A DNA stretch of 7,507 nucleotides from an uncultured bacterium (GCA_937959175.1 CALGAS010000172.1:1-7507); one strand, 5' to 3'. Positions 1 to 5,557 are shown, counted from the first letter of the stretch. Made by a program: numbers and translations. Notes: generated by a model from the letters alone, not told the origin.

Positions 1-1195
1 CGGCTCGGGCCCACTCCCGATGGCGGTCGAGCAGGGGACGGTTGCGGGCGTCCAGGAAGGCAGCGAGGTCTCCGGGAGGGCAGCGGCTGCCATCGACCGG
101 CAGCCCACCCCGCATGATGTTGAAAAGCGTGTTGGAGGCGTGGTGGGCCGTGGTGACCGCGTCGGCTGTCATCTGGAGCCCGTCGCTCGACCCGACCCGC
201 CGCCGGAGGCCTTCAGCCTCGGATTCGAAGGCGGCGTCGAGCTCCTCTGCCAGACTTCCGGAGGTTGCCAGGCGGTGCCGCAGTTCGAGGATCGCGGGCT
301 GGTCGAGGCCGGTGTCGACGACCATGTACCAGTCTCGGCTCTCTCCAGGCTCAAGACGGAACTGCTCGCCGACCAGGTAGCCGCCAAAACAGCCGCGGGC
401 CCGTTCCTGCGGAGTGATCGGCTCACCGGCCTGGAACAGGACCGCCTGGCCATCAGTGACGATTCGCTGGCTTCCGCCAAGGCCCGTCGACCAGGCCACA
501 GTTGCTCGCAGCGACTCCGCCGGCTCCGGCCGGTCGCTGATTGCGGAGTTGAGCACCGAGATCAGCAGTCCCTCCGGCTCGACAAGTTCATGCCGCATGT
601 ACGCTGCCGTGAGATAGCTCAGACGGCTGTAGAGTTGCTCGCCAACGCCGGGCGGAAGGAGTCGATGCCAGCCATCGAGCAGATCGATCTGTCGGGGCCG
701 ATCGGTGAGGTTCTCCAGGCGGGCATGCCGCACGAGGCCGAAGGTCGATAAACCACCGATTCGCCACCGACATCGCAGCCCGAGGGCCGCATGAATTTCT
801 TCGAAGATGTCCCGGCACCCGAGTTCGTGCTTGAACAGCGACCGCGAGATGACCTCGGCGGGCGGCCCTGCAGCCCACGGCTCCCAGACCTGTTCGTCGC
901 AACGAATCCACGAGCAGATGCCGCTGCCCCGCGGCTCGTGGAGCAGCTGATCGGCGGGGCGATACGGAAACACACCGCCGTCGGGATCGCGGCGACCGGC
1001 CGTGAGGGCGGCATTGCTGCCGACAAAAATCCAGACATCGCCGTCGCTGACGACGTTCATCAGGAACGGAGGGATTTCCTGGGCATCCCGAATGCACGCA
1101 TGGGGGACACCATCGACTGGCACGATTTCGTGCTGTGCAGCAGTGGCCTTCGACGTGGGAGACGACGTCCGCTCACTGAGGTGGGGCATCAGCAT
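1..1195 (-). CDS. N-terminal part of a large carbohydrate-active-like protein (cellobiose phosphorylase-like family), runs off left edge
   Basis: The minus-strand frame from the ATG at 1195 is open for 398 codons to the window edge, so the gene is partial and its C-terminus lies outside. An in-frame TGA sits two codons upstream of this ATG, which fixes the start at 1195 or at a second ATG at 1189. A GGAG lies 13 bases upstream, a loose spacing. The translation is protein-like throughout and has no signal peptide. Landmarks are IPPFLMNVVSDGDVWIFVGS (residues 41-60), followed by NAALTAGRRDPDGGVFPY to residue 78; ENLTDRPRQIDLLDGWHRLL (161-180); and TTAHHASNTLFNIMRGGLPV (348-367). From memory these resemble a family of roughly 1100-residue bacterial proteins labelled cellobiose phosphorylase-like, in which an N-terminal beta-sandwich precedes a catalytic part. 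That part is not visible here, so the enzymatic role is inference. The gene follows a DUF1559 gene by 126 bases on the same strand. I am confident it is a gene and only moderately confident of the family. Confidence 0.8.
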   Translation of the reverse strand, partial: MLMPHLSERTSSPTSKATAAQHEIVPVDGVPHACIRDAQEIPPFLMNVVSDGDVWIFVGSNAALTAGRRDPDGGVFPYRPADQLLHEPRGSGICSWIRCDEQVWEPWAAGPPAEVISRSLFKHELGCRDIFEEIHAALGLRCRWRIGGLSTFGLVRHARLENLTDRPRQIDLLDGWHRLLPPGVGEQLYSRLSYLTAAYMRHELVEPEGLLISVLNSAISDRPEPAESLRATVAWSTGLGGSQRIVTDGQAVLFQAGEPITPQERARGCFGGYLVGEQFRLEPGESRDWYMVVDTGLDQPAILELRHRLATSGSLAEELDAAFESEAEGLRRRVGSSDGLQMTADAVTTAHHASNTLFNIMRGGLPVDGSRCPPGDLAAFLDARNRPLLDRHREWARA

Positions 1196-1244
1196 GAGGG
1201 CTCATCGTCTCCGTGTGCCGGGCAGCCTCGAGGAACCATCACGG

Positions 1245-1258
1245 TGCACCGTCGTGCA
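1245..1258. repeat. Small perfect hairpin (5-bp stem, 4-base loop)
   Basis: TGCAC at 1245-1249 pairs with GTGCA at 1254-1258 around a CGTC loop, about 50 bases upstream of the start of the left-edge gene. It could be part of a leader structure or chance in GC-rich DNA. No function is claimed. Confidence 0.3.
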
Positions 1259-1265
1259 TTACGCG

Positions 1266-1293
1266 CCGTCAGGAATAGGCGACAGCCTGACGG
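1266..1293 (-). terminator. Stem-loop after the DUF1559 gene, possible terminator without U-tract
   Basis: CCGTCAGG at 1266-1273 is perfectly complementary to CCTGACGG at 1286-1293, giving an 8-bp stem with a 12-base loop. It begins 28 bases downstream of the DUF1559 stop codon, where a terminator would be expected. On the minus strand it is followed by CGCGTAATGC and has no run of T, so it is not a classical intrinsic terminator. It may instead be a 3'-end stabilising or attenuating structure between this gene and the next one on the same strand. Confidence 0.35.
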
Positions 1294-1321
1294 ATCCGTC
1301 CCCAACGTGCATCATCTTCGT

Positions 1322-2530
1322 TCACTGGATCAGTTCGACAGACTCCCCGTCGCTGCGATGGGCAAGCCGGTTGAATGTCTCGATGTCGATGTCAAACCCG
1401 AAGGTTCGCACGGAGCCATCGGCAAAGACCGCGTTGAAGCCGGCGTCATGAGCCGAGCCGGGGGTGATGAAGGTCGACCGCTGGCCGGTCACTTTCTGCG
1501 GAGAATCCTGATGGGGACGGCAGTAGGTCGAGCGGACCGTGTCGTAATCCCAGCCCGAGGCCCAGCCTTCGTCGTCATCCTGCGGATGGGTTGTGCCATC
1601 AGTGAGCACCTGCAGACGCTTCTCCGCCACGAGCATCGTTTTGCTTGCCCCGTCGGTGACTTTCCCCATCGTGACCGGCGGGTCGTACCCGAGTTGCGTG
1701 ACCTGACCATTTTTGACCCAGTAACTGCTGCGGACGATCACCCCGCGGAATCCGGTGTATGCGGCGCCCAGTTGGGAAGCCGGCCGCAGATTGAAGTCCA
1801 TGAGGGAGGCACTCGCTCCCCAGAATCCATAGGACGCCGCACACGCTCGGGTGGTGCCGAGGGCGCCCTGCTCCGGAGGGGCATCCTGCATGCTGCTGGC
1901 AAAGAGTGTCGGATTTTCCTGGCGACTCGGCCCCGGCTGGAGAGCCGCGTAGTCGAGTAACCAGTAGGTAACCGGGCCGCTAATGCCCTGCTGCGAGACC
2001 CGCACCGGGTCGGTGTTGACGTAACTGGCGCTCGCTCGTCGCGACGGGCAGAAGTAGGTCGGGATGGGCGTGGAGGCGATCTGTGCCGTGTTGGTGATGG
2101 TGTGAACGGCCCCCGCTTCCATGTACGGGAGGATCTGGAAGGCCCAGGAGAGGCCCTGCTTCTTCGGTCCAAACGGCCTGCCAGGCGCTGAGTAGTCCTC
2201 GATCTTCGGATAGGGGGCGATGCCACCGCTGGGAAATACCTTGGCGACGTTCTCGACCATCAGCACCGCCAGACCGGTCTGACGAAGATTGTTCATGCAC
2301 TGCGTCCGCCGGGCGGCTTCGCGGGCTGATTGGACTGCGGGCAGCAAGAGCCCGATCAGCGTGGCGATGATCGCGATCACCACGAGGAGCTCAACGAGGG
2401 TGAAGCCAGGCCGACCCCTCGTGAGGGCGGCCTCCAGCGAGGGAGTGCCCTCGATCCTTGCCATCTGCCGTTTCCGCGGGTGATCCACCCCGCCGAGCGA
2501 CACACGTTCCATCAGAGCATGAACAACCAT
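1322..2530 (-). CDS. DUF1559 domain-containing protein with prepilin-type N-terminal cleavage/methylation signal
   Basis: This 402-residue protein has a type IV prepilin-like leader: GFTLVELLVVIAIIATLIGL, with predicted cleavage between Gly42 and Phe43, Glu47 at the conserved +5 position, and one hydrophobic helix. REAARRTQCMNNLRQ (70-84) follows. Family landmarks are YFCPSRR (159-165), MGKVTDGASKTMLVAEKR (288-305) and the C-terminal HDAGFNAVFADGSVRTFGF (361-379) with the late RSDGE (392-396). This is the DUF1559 (PF07596) pattern that is heavily expanded in planctomycetes. The exact role is unknown; it is presumably a surface or envelope pseudopilin-like protein. The ATG at 2530 has GAGG seven bases upstream. 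An internal ATG at 2464 (residue 23) would give a more usual 19-residue leader but has only a weak GGAA upstream. The gene sits 105 bases downstream of the GH16 gene. The family assignment is firm and the start is uncertain. Confidence 0.93.
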   Translation of the reverse strand: MVVHALMERVSLGGVDHPRKRQMARIEGTPSLEAALTRGRPGFTLVELLVVIAIIATLIGLLLPAVQSAREAARRTQCMNNLRQTGLAVLMVENVAKVFPSGGIAPYPKIEDYSAPGRPFGPKKQGLSWAFQILPYMEAGAVHTITNTAQIASTPIPTYFCPSRRASASYVNTDPVRVSQQGISGPVTYWLLDYAALQPGPSRQENPTLFASSMQDAPPEQGALGTTRACAASYGFWGASASLMDFNLRPASQLGAAYTGFRGVIVRSSYWVKNGQVTQLGYDPPVTMGKVTDGASKTMLVAEKRLQVLTDGTTHPQDDDEGWASGWDYDTVRSTYCRPHQDSPQKVTGQRSTFITPGSAHDAGFNAVFADGSVRTFGFDIDIETFNRLAHRSDGESVELIQ

Positions 2531-2537
2531 GGCTACG

Positions 2538-2541
2538 CCTC
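2538..2541 (-). promoter_or_regulatory. Ribosome binding site for the DUF1559 gene (supports start 2530)
   Basis: The minus strand reads GAGG at 2541-2538, seven bases before the ATG at 2530. This is better than the GGAA seven bases before the alternative ATG at 2464, and is why the longer start was preferred. Confidence 0.45.
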
Positions 2542-2585
2542 GTCCCCCGAAACCAGAAAAAACAGCCAGTTCGCCGCCGTCCAGA

Positions 2586-2621
2586 AGATTATTTGAATCG
2601 ACTGGAACTGTTTCAGGTCAA
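2586..2621 (-). promoter_or_regulatory. Candidate promoter region upstream of the DUF1559 gene
   Basis: The 105-base gap after the GH16 gene is noticeably richer in A and T than its surroundings. On the minus strand it contains TTGACC (2621-2616), and 19 bases later TCAAAT (2596-2591) overlapping TAATCT (2591-2586). The -35-like hexamer is good, but the spacing and the -10-like element are imperfect. It suggests that the DUF1559 gene can be transcribed separately from the GH16 gene. No terminator is visible right after the GH16 stop codon. Confidence 0.25.
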
Positions 2622-2635
2622 GTGTAGGCCTTTGG

Positions 2636-4513
2636 TTATCGGCTGGCAAGCCCATGGTCGAAAGGATTTTTGAAAACCTCACTTTGAGGGAATCCCAGGC
2701 CTCTGCTCACAAGGCTAAAAAACAGCCCTCCGATGCCCCAGAAAGCCCGCGTGCCAGGCTCGGGAACCGCCGCAACGGTGGCGGTCGGCAGATAGGGTCC
2801 CGCGCCAAACACTCCGGCGCCGTCGATGGCGATCAGGTCGAAGACATTGGTCTGGCCGTCGTAGGTGACGTCGCCCTGGGACCATGTCGAAAACGTGCCG
2901 GTTCCAAACATCCCCGCCGTGTCGATGCCGACGAGGTCGAAGAGGTCGACCCGCCCGTTCAGATCGACATCCCCGGGAGCGGCAAAGGCCACGACCATGG
3001 TCCCGTCGCCAGCCTGGCGAAAGCCGACGGCCCGGGTGCCAGGCTCGGCGGTCGCAGCGGCCGTCGAAGTCATGCCCGTCGCGCCGTCCCAGCCGCCGCC
3101 GTTACGGCCGGCCAGCAGATCGCCCAGCAGGCCGAGCAGGCTGATGCCGCCGGCCTGAATCGTCAGTCGGCCAGCCCCGAGATCGACGAGTCCTCCGCCG
3201 GGCAACTCGTCAACGGTCAGGCCCGCCAGCGACATGCCATTGACCCGGTCGGCCGGGAGCGTCAAGAGCCCGCCCCCGCTCACCGTCACCGGAGCCGGTC
3301 CCGCAATCGTGCCGGACTCGAAATCGAGGCGACCGATGCCGCCCTCCGTTGAGATCGTGACCATGGGAAGATCGAGCGTGCCGCCGGTGAGCCGGACTGA
3401 TGGAGTCTGCACAGTCAGGCCCTCCGCCGCCGAGAGCCGAGCCGCCGCCGCGACCTCGACCGGACTGGCCGCGAGCGCTCCTGGCTCAGTCAGCCGGAGC
3501 CCGCCGCCGAGCACCCGCGTCGGGCCGGTGAAGGTGTTGGCGGCATCGAGGACGAGCGTGCCAGCGCCTGTCTTGGTGAGCGAGTCGGCCGTGAGAATTC
3601 GGCCGTAGCCCGCCTGAAACTGCGTTTTGCTGGCAGTCGGCACGTCGATGACGAGATCGGCCGGCGCGGTGTCGTAGACCCGCACGTAGTCGACGAGCAT
3701 CGAGCCGGGGAAGGGCGTTCCGGCATCGGGCGGCCCGACGAAGTTGCCCCCCACCGCCAGGTTGACGAGGAGGTGAAACGGCTCATCGAAGGGAGCGGGG
3801 TAGCTGCCGCCGCTGCTCCACCACTGGCTGGTGACCCACGAGAGGGTGTCGTCGACGTACCAGCGGAGCATCGGCTGGGGGCCGAGGTCCCACTCAACGG
3901 CGTAGACATGGAAGTCGGTGGTGCGGCCGCCGGCCGGGAGCGTGTAGGCCGAGCCCGTGTACGTGTTGTCGGGCCAGCTCCCCCCGTAATGAATTGTGTT
4001 TTCAATCCGGCGGGTGTCCTGGCCGCGGGCCTCGAGGATGTCGATCTCGCCCGAGGCGGCCCAGCCGCCGTAGCGGGAGGATTCGGGCAGCATCCAGAAG
4101 GCGGGCCAGAATCCCTGCCCGGCCGGGAGAGCGGCCCGAATCTCGAACCGGCCGCCGGTCTGGCTGAAGCGGCCGCGGGTCGTCAGCCGGGCCGAGGTGT
4201 ATTCCATCCCGCCCTCGTTCTCCCGGCGGGCGGTGATCGAGAGCAGGCCGTCGGCCACCCGGGCATTGGCCGCCCGGTCGGTGTAGTACTGCAGCTCGTT
4301 GTTGCCCCAGCCGACCAGCCCGCGGTCGGCCCCCGTGCCGAGGTCGAACGTCCACCGTCCGGGATCGATCGCGTCGCCATCGAACTCGTCGTACCACGAG
4401 ACCACCGGGTAGGGCTGCTGGCCCGCGGCCGGCAGGGCAGCGATTGATGCACCCACCGCCGTCAGCAGCACCGCGGCGACGCGGCGGGATCGGAATGCAA
4501 CACACGTGAACAT
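2636..4513 (-). CDS. Secreted GH16 family glycoside hydrolase with autotransporter-type beta repeat, dockerin-like module and PEP-CTERM signal
   Basis: This 625-residue protein begins with a signal peptide (RSRR at residues 8-11, hydrophobic core to about 30, likely cleavage near AAG/QQ). The GH16 domain covers about 37-280: VGWGNNELQYYTD (67-79), GFWPAFWML (134-142), and the catalytic GEIDILEARG with Glu156 as nucleophile, Asp158, and Glu161 as acid/base. The laminarinase-like look (GEIDILEARG, LLVNLAVGGNFVG) suggests endo-beta-1,3-glucan hydrolysis, which is inference. A PATR-type strand (LTKTGAGTLVLDAANTFTGP, 312-331) begins a beta-rich stretch. A dockerin-like pair of calcium loops follows (GDVDLNGRVDLFDLVGID, 514-531; GDVTYDGQTNVFDLIAID, 547-564). 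VPEPGT (583-588) and a short hydrophobic segment form a PEP-CTERM-like end, unusually followed by about 21 residues that are not basic. The frame extends upstream to 4774, but that part translates the 49-base repeats and precedes the signal peptide, so 4513 was chosen. No clear Shine-Dalgarno sequence is present. Confidence 0.93.
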   Translation of the reverse strand: MFTCVAFRSRRVAAVLLTAVGASIAALPAAGQQPYPVVSWYDEFDGDAIDPGRWTFDLGTGADRGLVGWGNNELQYYTDRAANARVADGLLSITARRENEGGMEYTSARLTTRGRFSQTGGRFEIRAALPAGQGFWPAFWMLPESSRYGGWAASGEIDILEARGQDTRRIENTIHYGGSWPDNTYTGSAYTLPAGGRTTDFHVYAVEWDLGPQPMLRWYVDDTLSWVTSQWWSSGGSYPAPFDEPFHLLVNLAVGGNFVGPPDAGTPFPGSMLVDYVRVYDTAPADLVIDVPTASKTQFQAGYGRILTADSLTKTGAGTLVLDAANTFTGPTRVLGGGLRLTEPGALAASPVEVAAAARLSAAEGLTVQTPSVRLTGGTLDLPMVTISTEGGIGRLDFESGTIAGPAPVTVSGGGLLTLPADRVNGMSLAGLTVDELPGGGLVDLGAGRLTIQAGGISLLGLLGDLLAGRNGGGWDGATGMTSTAAATAEPGTRAVGFRQAGDGTMVVAFAAPGDVDLNGRVDLFDLVGIDTAGMFGTGTFSTWSQGDVTYDGQTNVFDLIAIDGAGVFGAGPYLPTATVAAVPEPGTRAFWGIGGLFFSLVSRGLGFPQSEVFKNPFDHGLASR

Positions 4514-4520
4514 CGTTTCA

Positions 4521-4526
4521 GAATAG
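4521..4526 (-). promoter_or_regulatory. Weak -10-like hexamer just upstream of the GH16 start
   Basis: The minus strand reads TATTCT at 4526-4521, matching four of six -10 consensus positions and ending seven bases before the ATG at 4513. If functional, transcription would start at or near the start codon, giving a leaderless message, which would fit the missing Shine-Dalgarno sequence. No good -35 hexamer is found 16-18 bases upstream, so this is a weak candidate. Confidence 0.15.
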
Positions 4527-4594
4527 GACGACGTCCCCGCGGGCACCAGCAGCGGGCTCGGGGCGGGCCCGTCTTCCGCGGGCGTCCTCGAGTT

Positions 4595-4643
4595 GGAAAA
4601 GGGTACAGGCACCTCGCTTCGCTCGGAGCCAGTCCCCTTTTCC
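4595..4643. repeat. 49-base imperfect palindrome, copy 1 (REP-like)
   Basis: This element starts GGAAAAGGG and ends CCCTTTTCC, so its outer nine bases on each side pair perfectly. Inside, short paired blocks (AC/GT, GGC/GCC, CC/GG, GC/GC) alternate with single or double mismatches, giving about 18 of 24 paired positions around a TTC-centred loop. The second copy is identical. Intergenic imperfect palindromes of this type recall REP elements mobilised by RAYT (IS200-like Y1) transposases. No such transposase is in the window, so that link is inference. Confidence 0.8.
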
Positions 4644-4657
4644 GGTCGTACGGTGCG

Positions 4658-4706
4658 GGAAAAGGGTACAGGCACCTCGCTTCGCTCGGAGCCAGTCCCC
4701 TTTTCC
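4658..4706. repeat. 49-base imperfect palindrome, copy 2 (REP-like)
   Basis: This is a base-for-base direct copy of the element at 4595-4643, separated from it by 14 bases (4644-4657), so the period is 63 bases. Because 63 is a multiple of three, both copies are read in the same frame on each strand: EKGTGTSLRSEPVPFS on plus and EKGTGSERSEVPVPFS on minus. This produces spurious open frames. The copy ends eight bases before the stem of the hairpin at 4714. Confidence 0.8.
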
Positions 4707-4708
4707 AT

Positions 4709-4735
4709 AAAAGCCCCCCGGCGCGAGCCGGGGGG
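4709..4735 (-). terminator. Intrinsic terminator-like hairpin (minus strand) upstream of GH16
   Basis: CCCCCCGGC (4714-4722) and GCCGGGGGG (4727-4735) form a perfect 9-bp GC stem with a GCGA loop. Read on the minus strand it is followed by C and then TTTT. The orientation fits termination of transcription coming from the regulator gene at 4973-5545, insulating it from the GH16 gene. The T-run is short and the site is about 240 bases from the regulator stop codon, so another transcript end is possible. Confidence 0.5.
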
Positions 4736-4753
4736 ACGGCGGGCCGTTGGGCC
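4734..4753. repeat. 20-base direct repeat, copy 1
   Basis: This GC-rich 20-mer (beginning GGACGGCGGG, ending GTTGGGCC) recurs exactly at 4844-4863, 110 bases away. Its first two bases are also the last two of the hairpin stem at 4727-4735. Function is unknown. Confidence 0.6.
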
Positions 4754-4843
4754 AGCCCGGCCTCCGGAAGCCAAAGCAACCGTTCACCACCAAACCGCCC
4801 AATCCGCCTTCACCACCAACCAGCTTCAGGGACGTCAACGACC

Positions 4844-4863
4844 GGACGGCGGGCCGTTGGGCC
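4844..4863. repeat. 20-base direct repeat, copy 2
   Basis: This is an exact copy of 4734-4753. The bases flanking the two copies differ, so the match is bounded at 20. The pair brackets the stretch holding the TTCACCACCAA direct repeat, so the whole 4734-4863 block looks like an old duplication or insertion footprint. Confidence 0.6.
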
Positions 4864-4886
4864 TTCTCGGTCCCCTCTCAACACGC

Positions 4887-4919
4887 CGGCCCGGTGCGTC
4901 ATCAGGACGCACCGGGCCG
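4887..4919. terminator. Perfect 14-bp GC-rich hairpin downstream of the regulator gene
   Basis: CGGCCCGGTGCGTC (4887-4900) pairs perfectly with GACGCACCGGGCCG (4906-4919) around an ATCAG loop. AACA (4880-4883) can pair further with TGTT (4920-4923) across a three-base bulge. It lies about 53 bases downstream of the regulator stop codon. Neither strand shows a T-run after it, so it is a transcript-end or stabilising structure rather than a classical intrinsic terminator. Confidence 0.5.
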
Positions 4920-4950
4920 TGTTCATGGAGTCGTTGGCGTGTGTCTGGCG

Positions 4951-4967
4951 GGCCGCTTGCAGCGGCC
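4951..4967. repeat. 7-bp hairpin immediately after the regulator stop codon
   Basis: GGCCGCT (4951-4957) pairs with AGCGGCC (4961-4967) around TGC, five bases past the stop codon at 4973-4975 on the minus strand. It is the first of three hairpins in a row after this gene. It may contribute to 3'-end protection of the message. Confidence 0.4.
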
Positions 4968-4972
4968 GGGCC

Positions 4973-5545
4973 TCAGACGAGTTCCTTGCGGGCCCCGATC
5001 AGGGTCCGCAGCCGCTCGGCAAGCAGGGCCACGTCGAAGGGCTTCTTGAAGCTCTCGTTGACGTGGTTGCGATCGACGGTGATCTGCGAGCCGTCGTCCG
5101 GCAGCAGGGCGATCACGATCGTGTCGGCGTATTCGGGATTCCGCTTCAGATTCTGGCAGATCTGCTGGGCGTCGATCCGGCCGATCGAGTAGTCCACCAC
5201 GATGCAGTCGGGATGGAAGCTCTCGGCCTGGATGCCGGCCTCGAAGCCGCTGGCTGCGACCTGAATCTTGAACGACTTCTCGACCGGCAGCTGCCGCTTG
5301 ACGTTCTCGATCAGGACCTGATCCTGCCCCACCAGCAGCACCTTGGCCATCGCCTCGTCTTCGAGATCGCCCAGCGGCATCCCGTGTTCCTTGAGAAACT
5401 TGATCAAATACTCCCGAGGGATGCGGCGATCCTGGCTGCCGGGAATGCGGTAGCCCTTGAGTCGACCGGAGTCGAACCATTTGCTCACCGTGCGGGGAGC
5501 AACCTTACAGATCTTGGCGACCTGGCCTGTCGTGAAAACCTTCAT
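4973..5545 (-). CDS. Helix-turn-helix regulator with degenerate receiver domain
   Basis: This 190-residue cytoplasmic protein starts MKVFTTGQVAKICKVAPRTV. Residues 1-55 form a MerR/excisionase-type DNA-binding helix-turn-helix (VSKWFDSGRLKGYRIPGSQD, 20-39, then RRIPREYLIKFLKEHG, 40-55). From about residue 67 (AKVLLVGQDQ) it has a response-regulator receiver fold. The phospho-acceptor Asp is kept (VVDYS, Asp118), as is the Lys of the KPF motif (Lys168). The acidic pair is reduced to Gln74-Asp75, and the conserved Thr/Ser position is Leu near 148. Phosphorylation may therefore be weak or absent. Putting the DNA-binding domain before the receiver reverses the usual response-regulator order. The start at 5545 has GGAG eight bases upstream. 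The frame continues to 5845, but that extension is low-complexity, proline- and arginine-rich, and precedes the domain. No partner kinase is visible. Targets are unknown. Confidence 0.88.
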   Translation of the reverse strand: MKVFTTGQVAKICKVAPRTVSKWFDSGRLKGYRIPGSQDRRIPREYLIKFLKEHGMPLGDLEDEAMAKVLLVGQDQVLIENVKRQLPVEKSFKIQVAASGFEAGIQAESFHPDCIVVDYSIGRIDAQQICQNLKRNPEYADTIVIALLPDDGSQITVDRNHVNESFKKPFDVALLAERLRTLIGARKELV

Positions 5546-5553
5546 CGCATGGA

Positions 5554-5557
5554 CTCC
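5554..5557 (-). promoter_or_regulatory. Ribosome binding site of the regulator gene
   Basis: The minus strand reads GGAG at 5557-5554, eight bases before the ATG at 5545. This supports starting the regulator there rather than at upstream in-frame starts. Confidence 0.55.

Larger units (their letters stand above)
4514..4972. other. Repeat- and hairpin-rich non-coding interval between the regulator and GH16 genes
   Basis: No convincing gene was found in these 459 bases. From left to right it holds a short GH16 upstream stretch, two identical 49-base palindromes, a hairpin with a T-run on the minus strand, two 20-base direct repeats, an 11-base direct repeat (TTCACCACCAA at 4783-4793 and 4809-4819), a perfect 14-bp hairpin, and a 7-bp hairpin next to the regulator stop codon. 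Open frames cross it on both strands, but they mainly translate the repeats and have no ribosome binding site or family resemblance. Confidence 0.75.

Noticed and set aside
20..751. 243-codon open frame on the plus strand
   Set aside because: It is antisense to the well-supported left-edge gene. Its translation has no recognisable family features, and GC-rich genes commonly leave open antisense frames.
588..1097. 169-codon minus-strand frame
   Set aside because: It overlaps the left-edge gene in another frame and is Arg/Pro-rich without motifs. The frame starting at 1195 reads as a normal protein over the same bases.
791..1960. 389-codon open frame on the plus strand
   Set aside because: It runs antisense across the end of the DUF1559 gene, the gap and the start of the left-edge gene. 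The DUF1559 frame it opposes has clear family motifs, and this one has none.
2654..3352. 232-codon plus-strand frame opposite the end of the GH16 gene
   Set aside because: It is a shadow of the dockerin-like and beta-repeat coding region, with no start signal and no domain.
3773..4447. 224-codon plus-strand frame opposite the GH16 catalytic domain
   Set aside because: The opposite strand encodes intact GH16 catalytic residues. This frame is Gly/Ala/Pro-rich with no motif.
4595..4706. CRISPR array
   Set aside because: There are only two repeat copies with a single 14-base spacer, much shorter than CRISPR spacers, and no cas genes are present.
4514..4774. Upstream in-frame extension of the GH16 gene to 4774
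   Set aside because: It would place 87 residues, mainly translated 49-base repeats, in front of an obvious signal peptide.
4593..5192. 199-codon plus-strand frame starting in the palindrome pair
   Set aside because: Its N-terminus is the translated repeat, and the rest is antisense to the regulator gene. No family resemblance was found.
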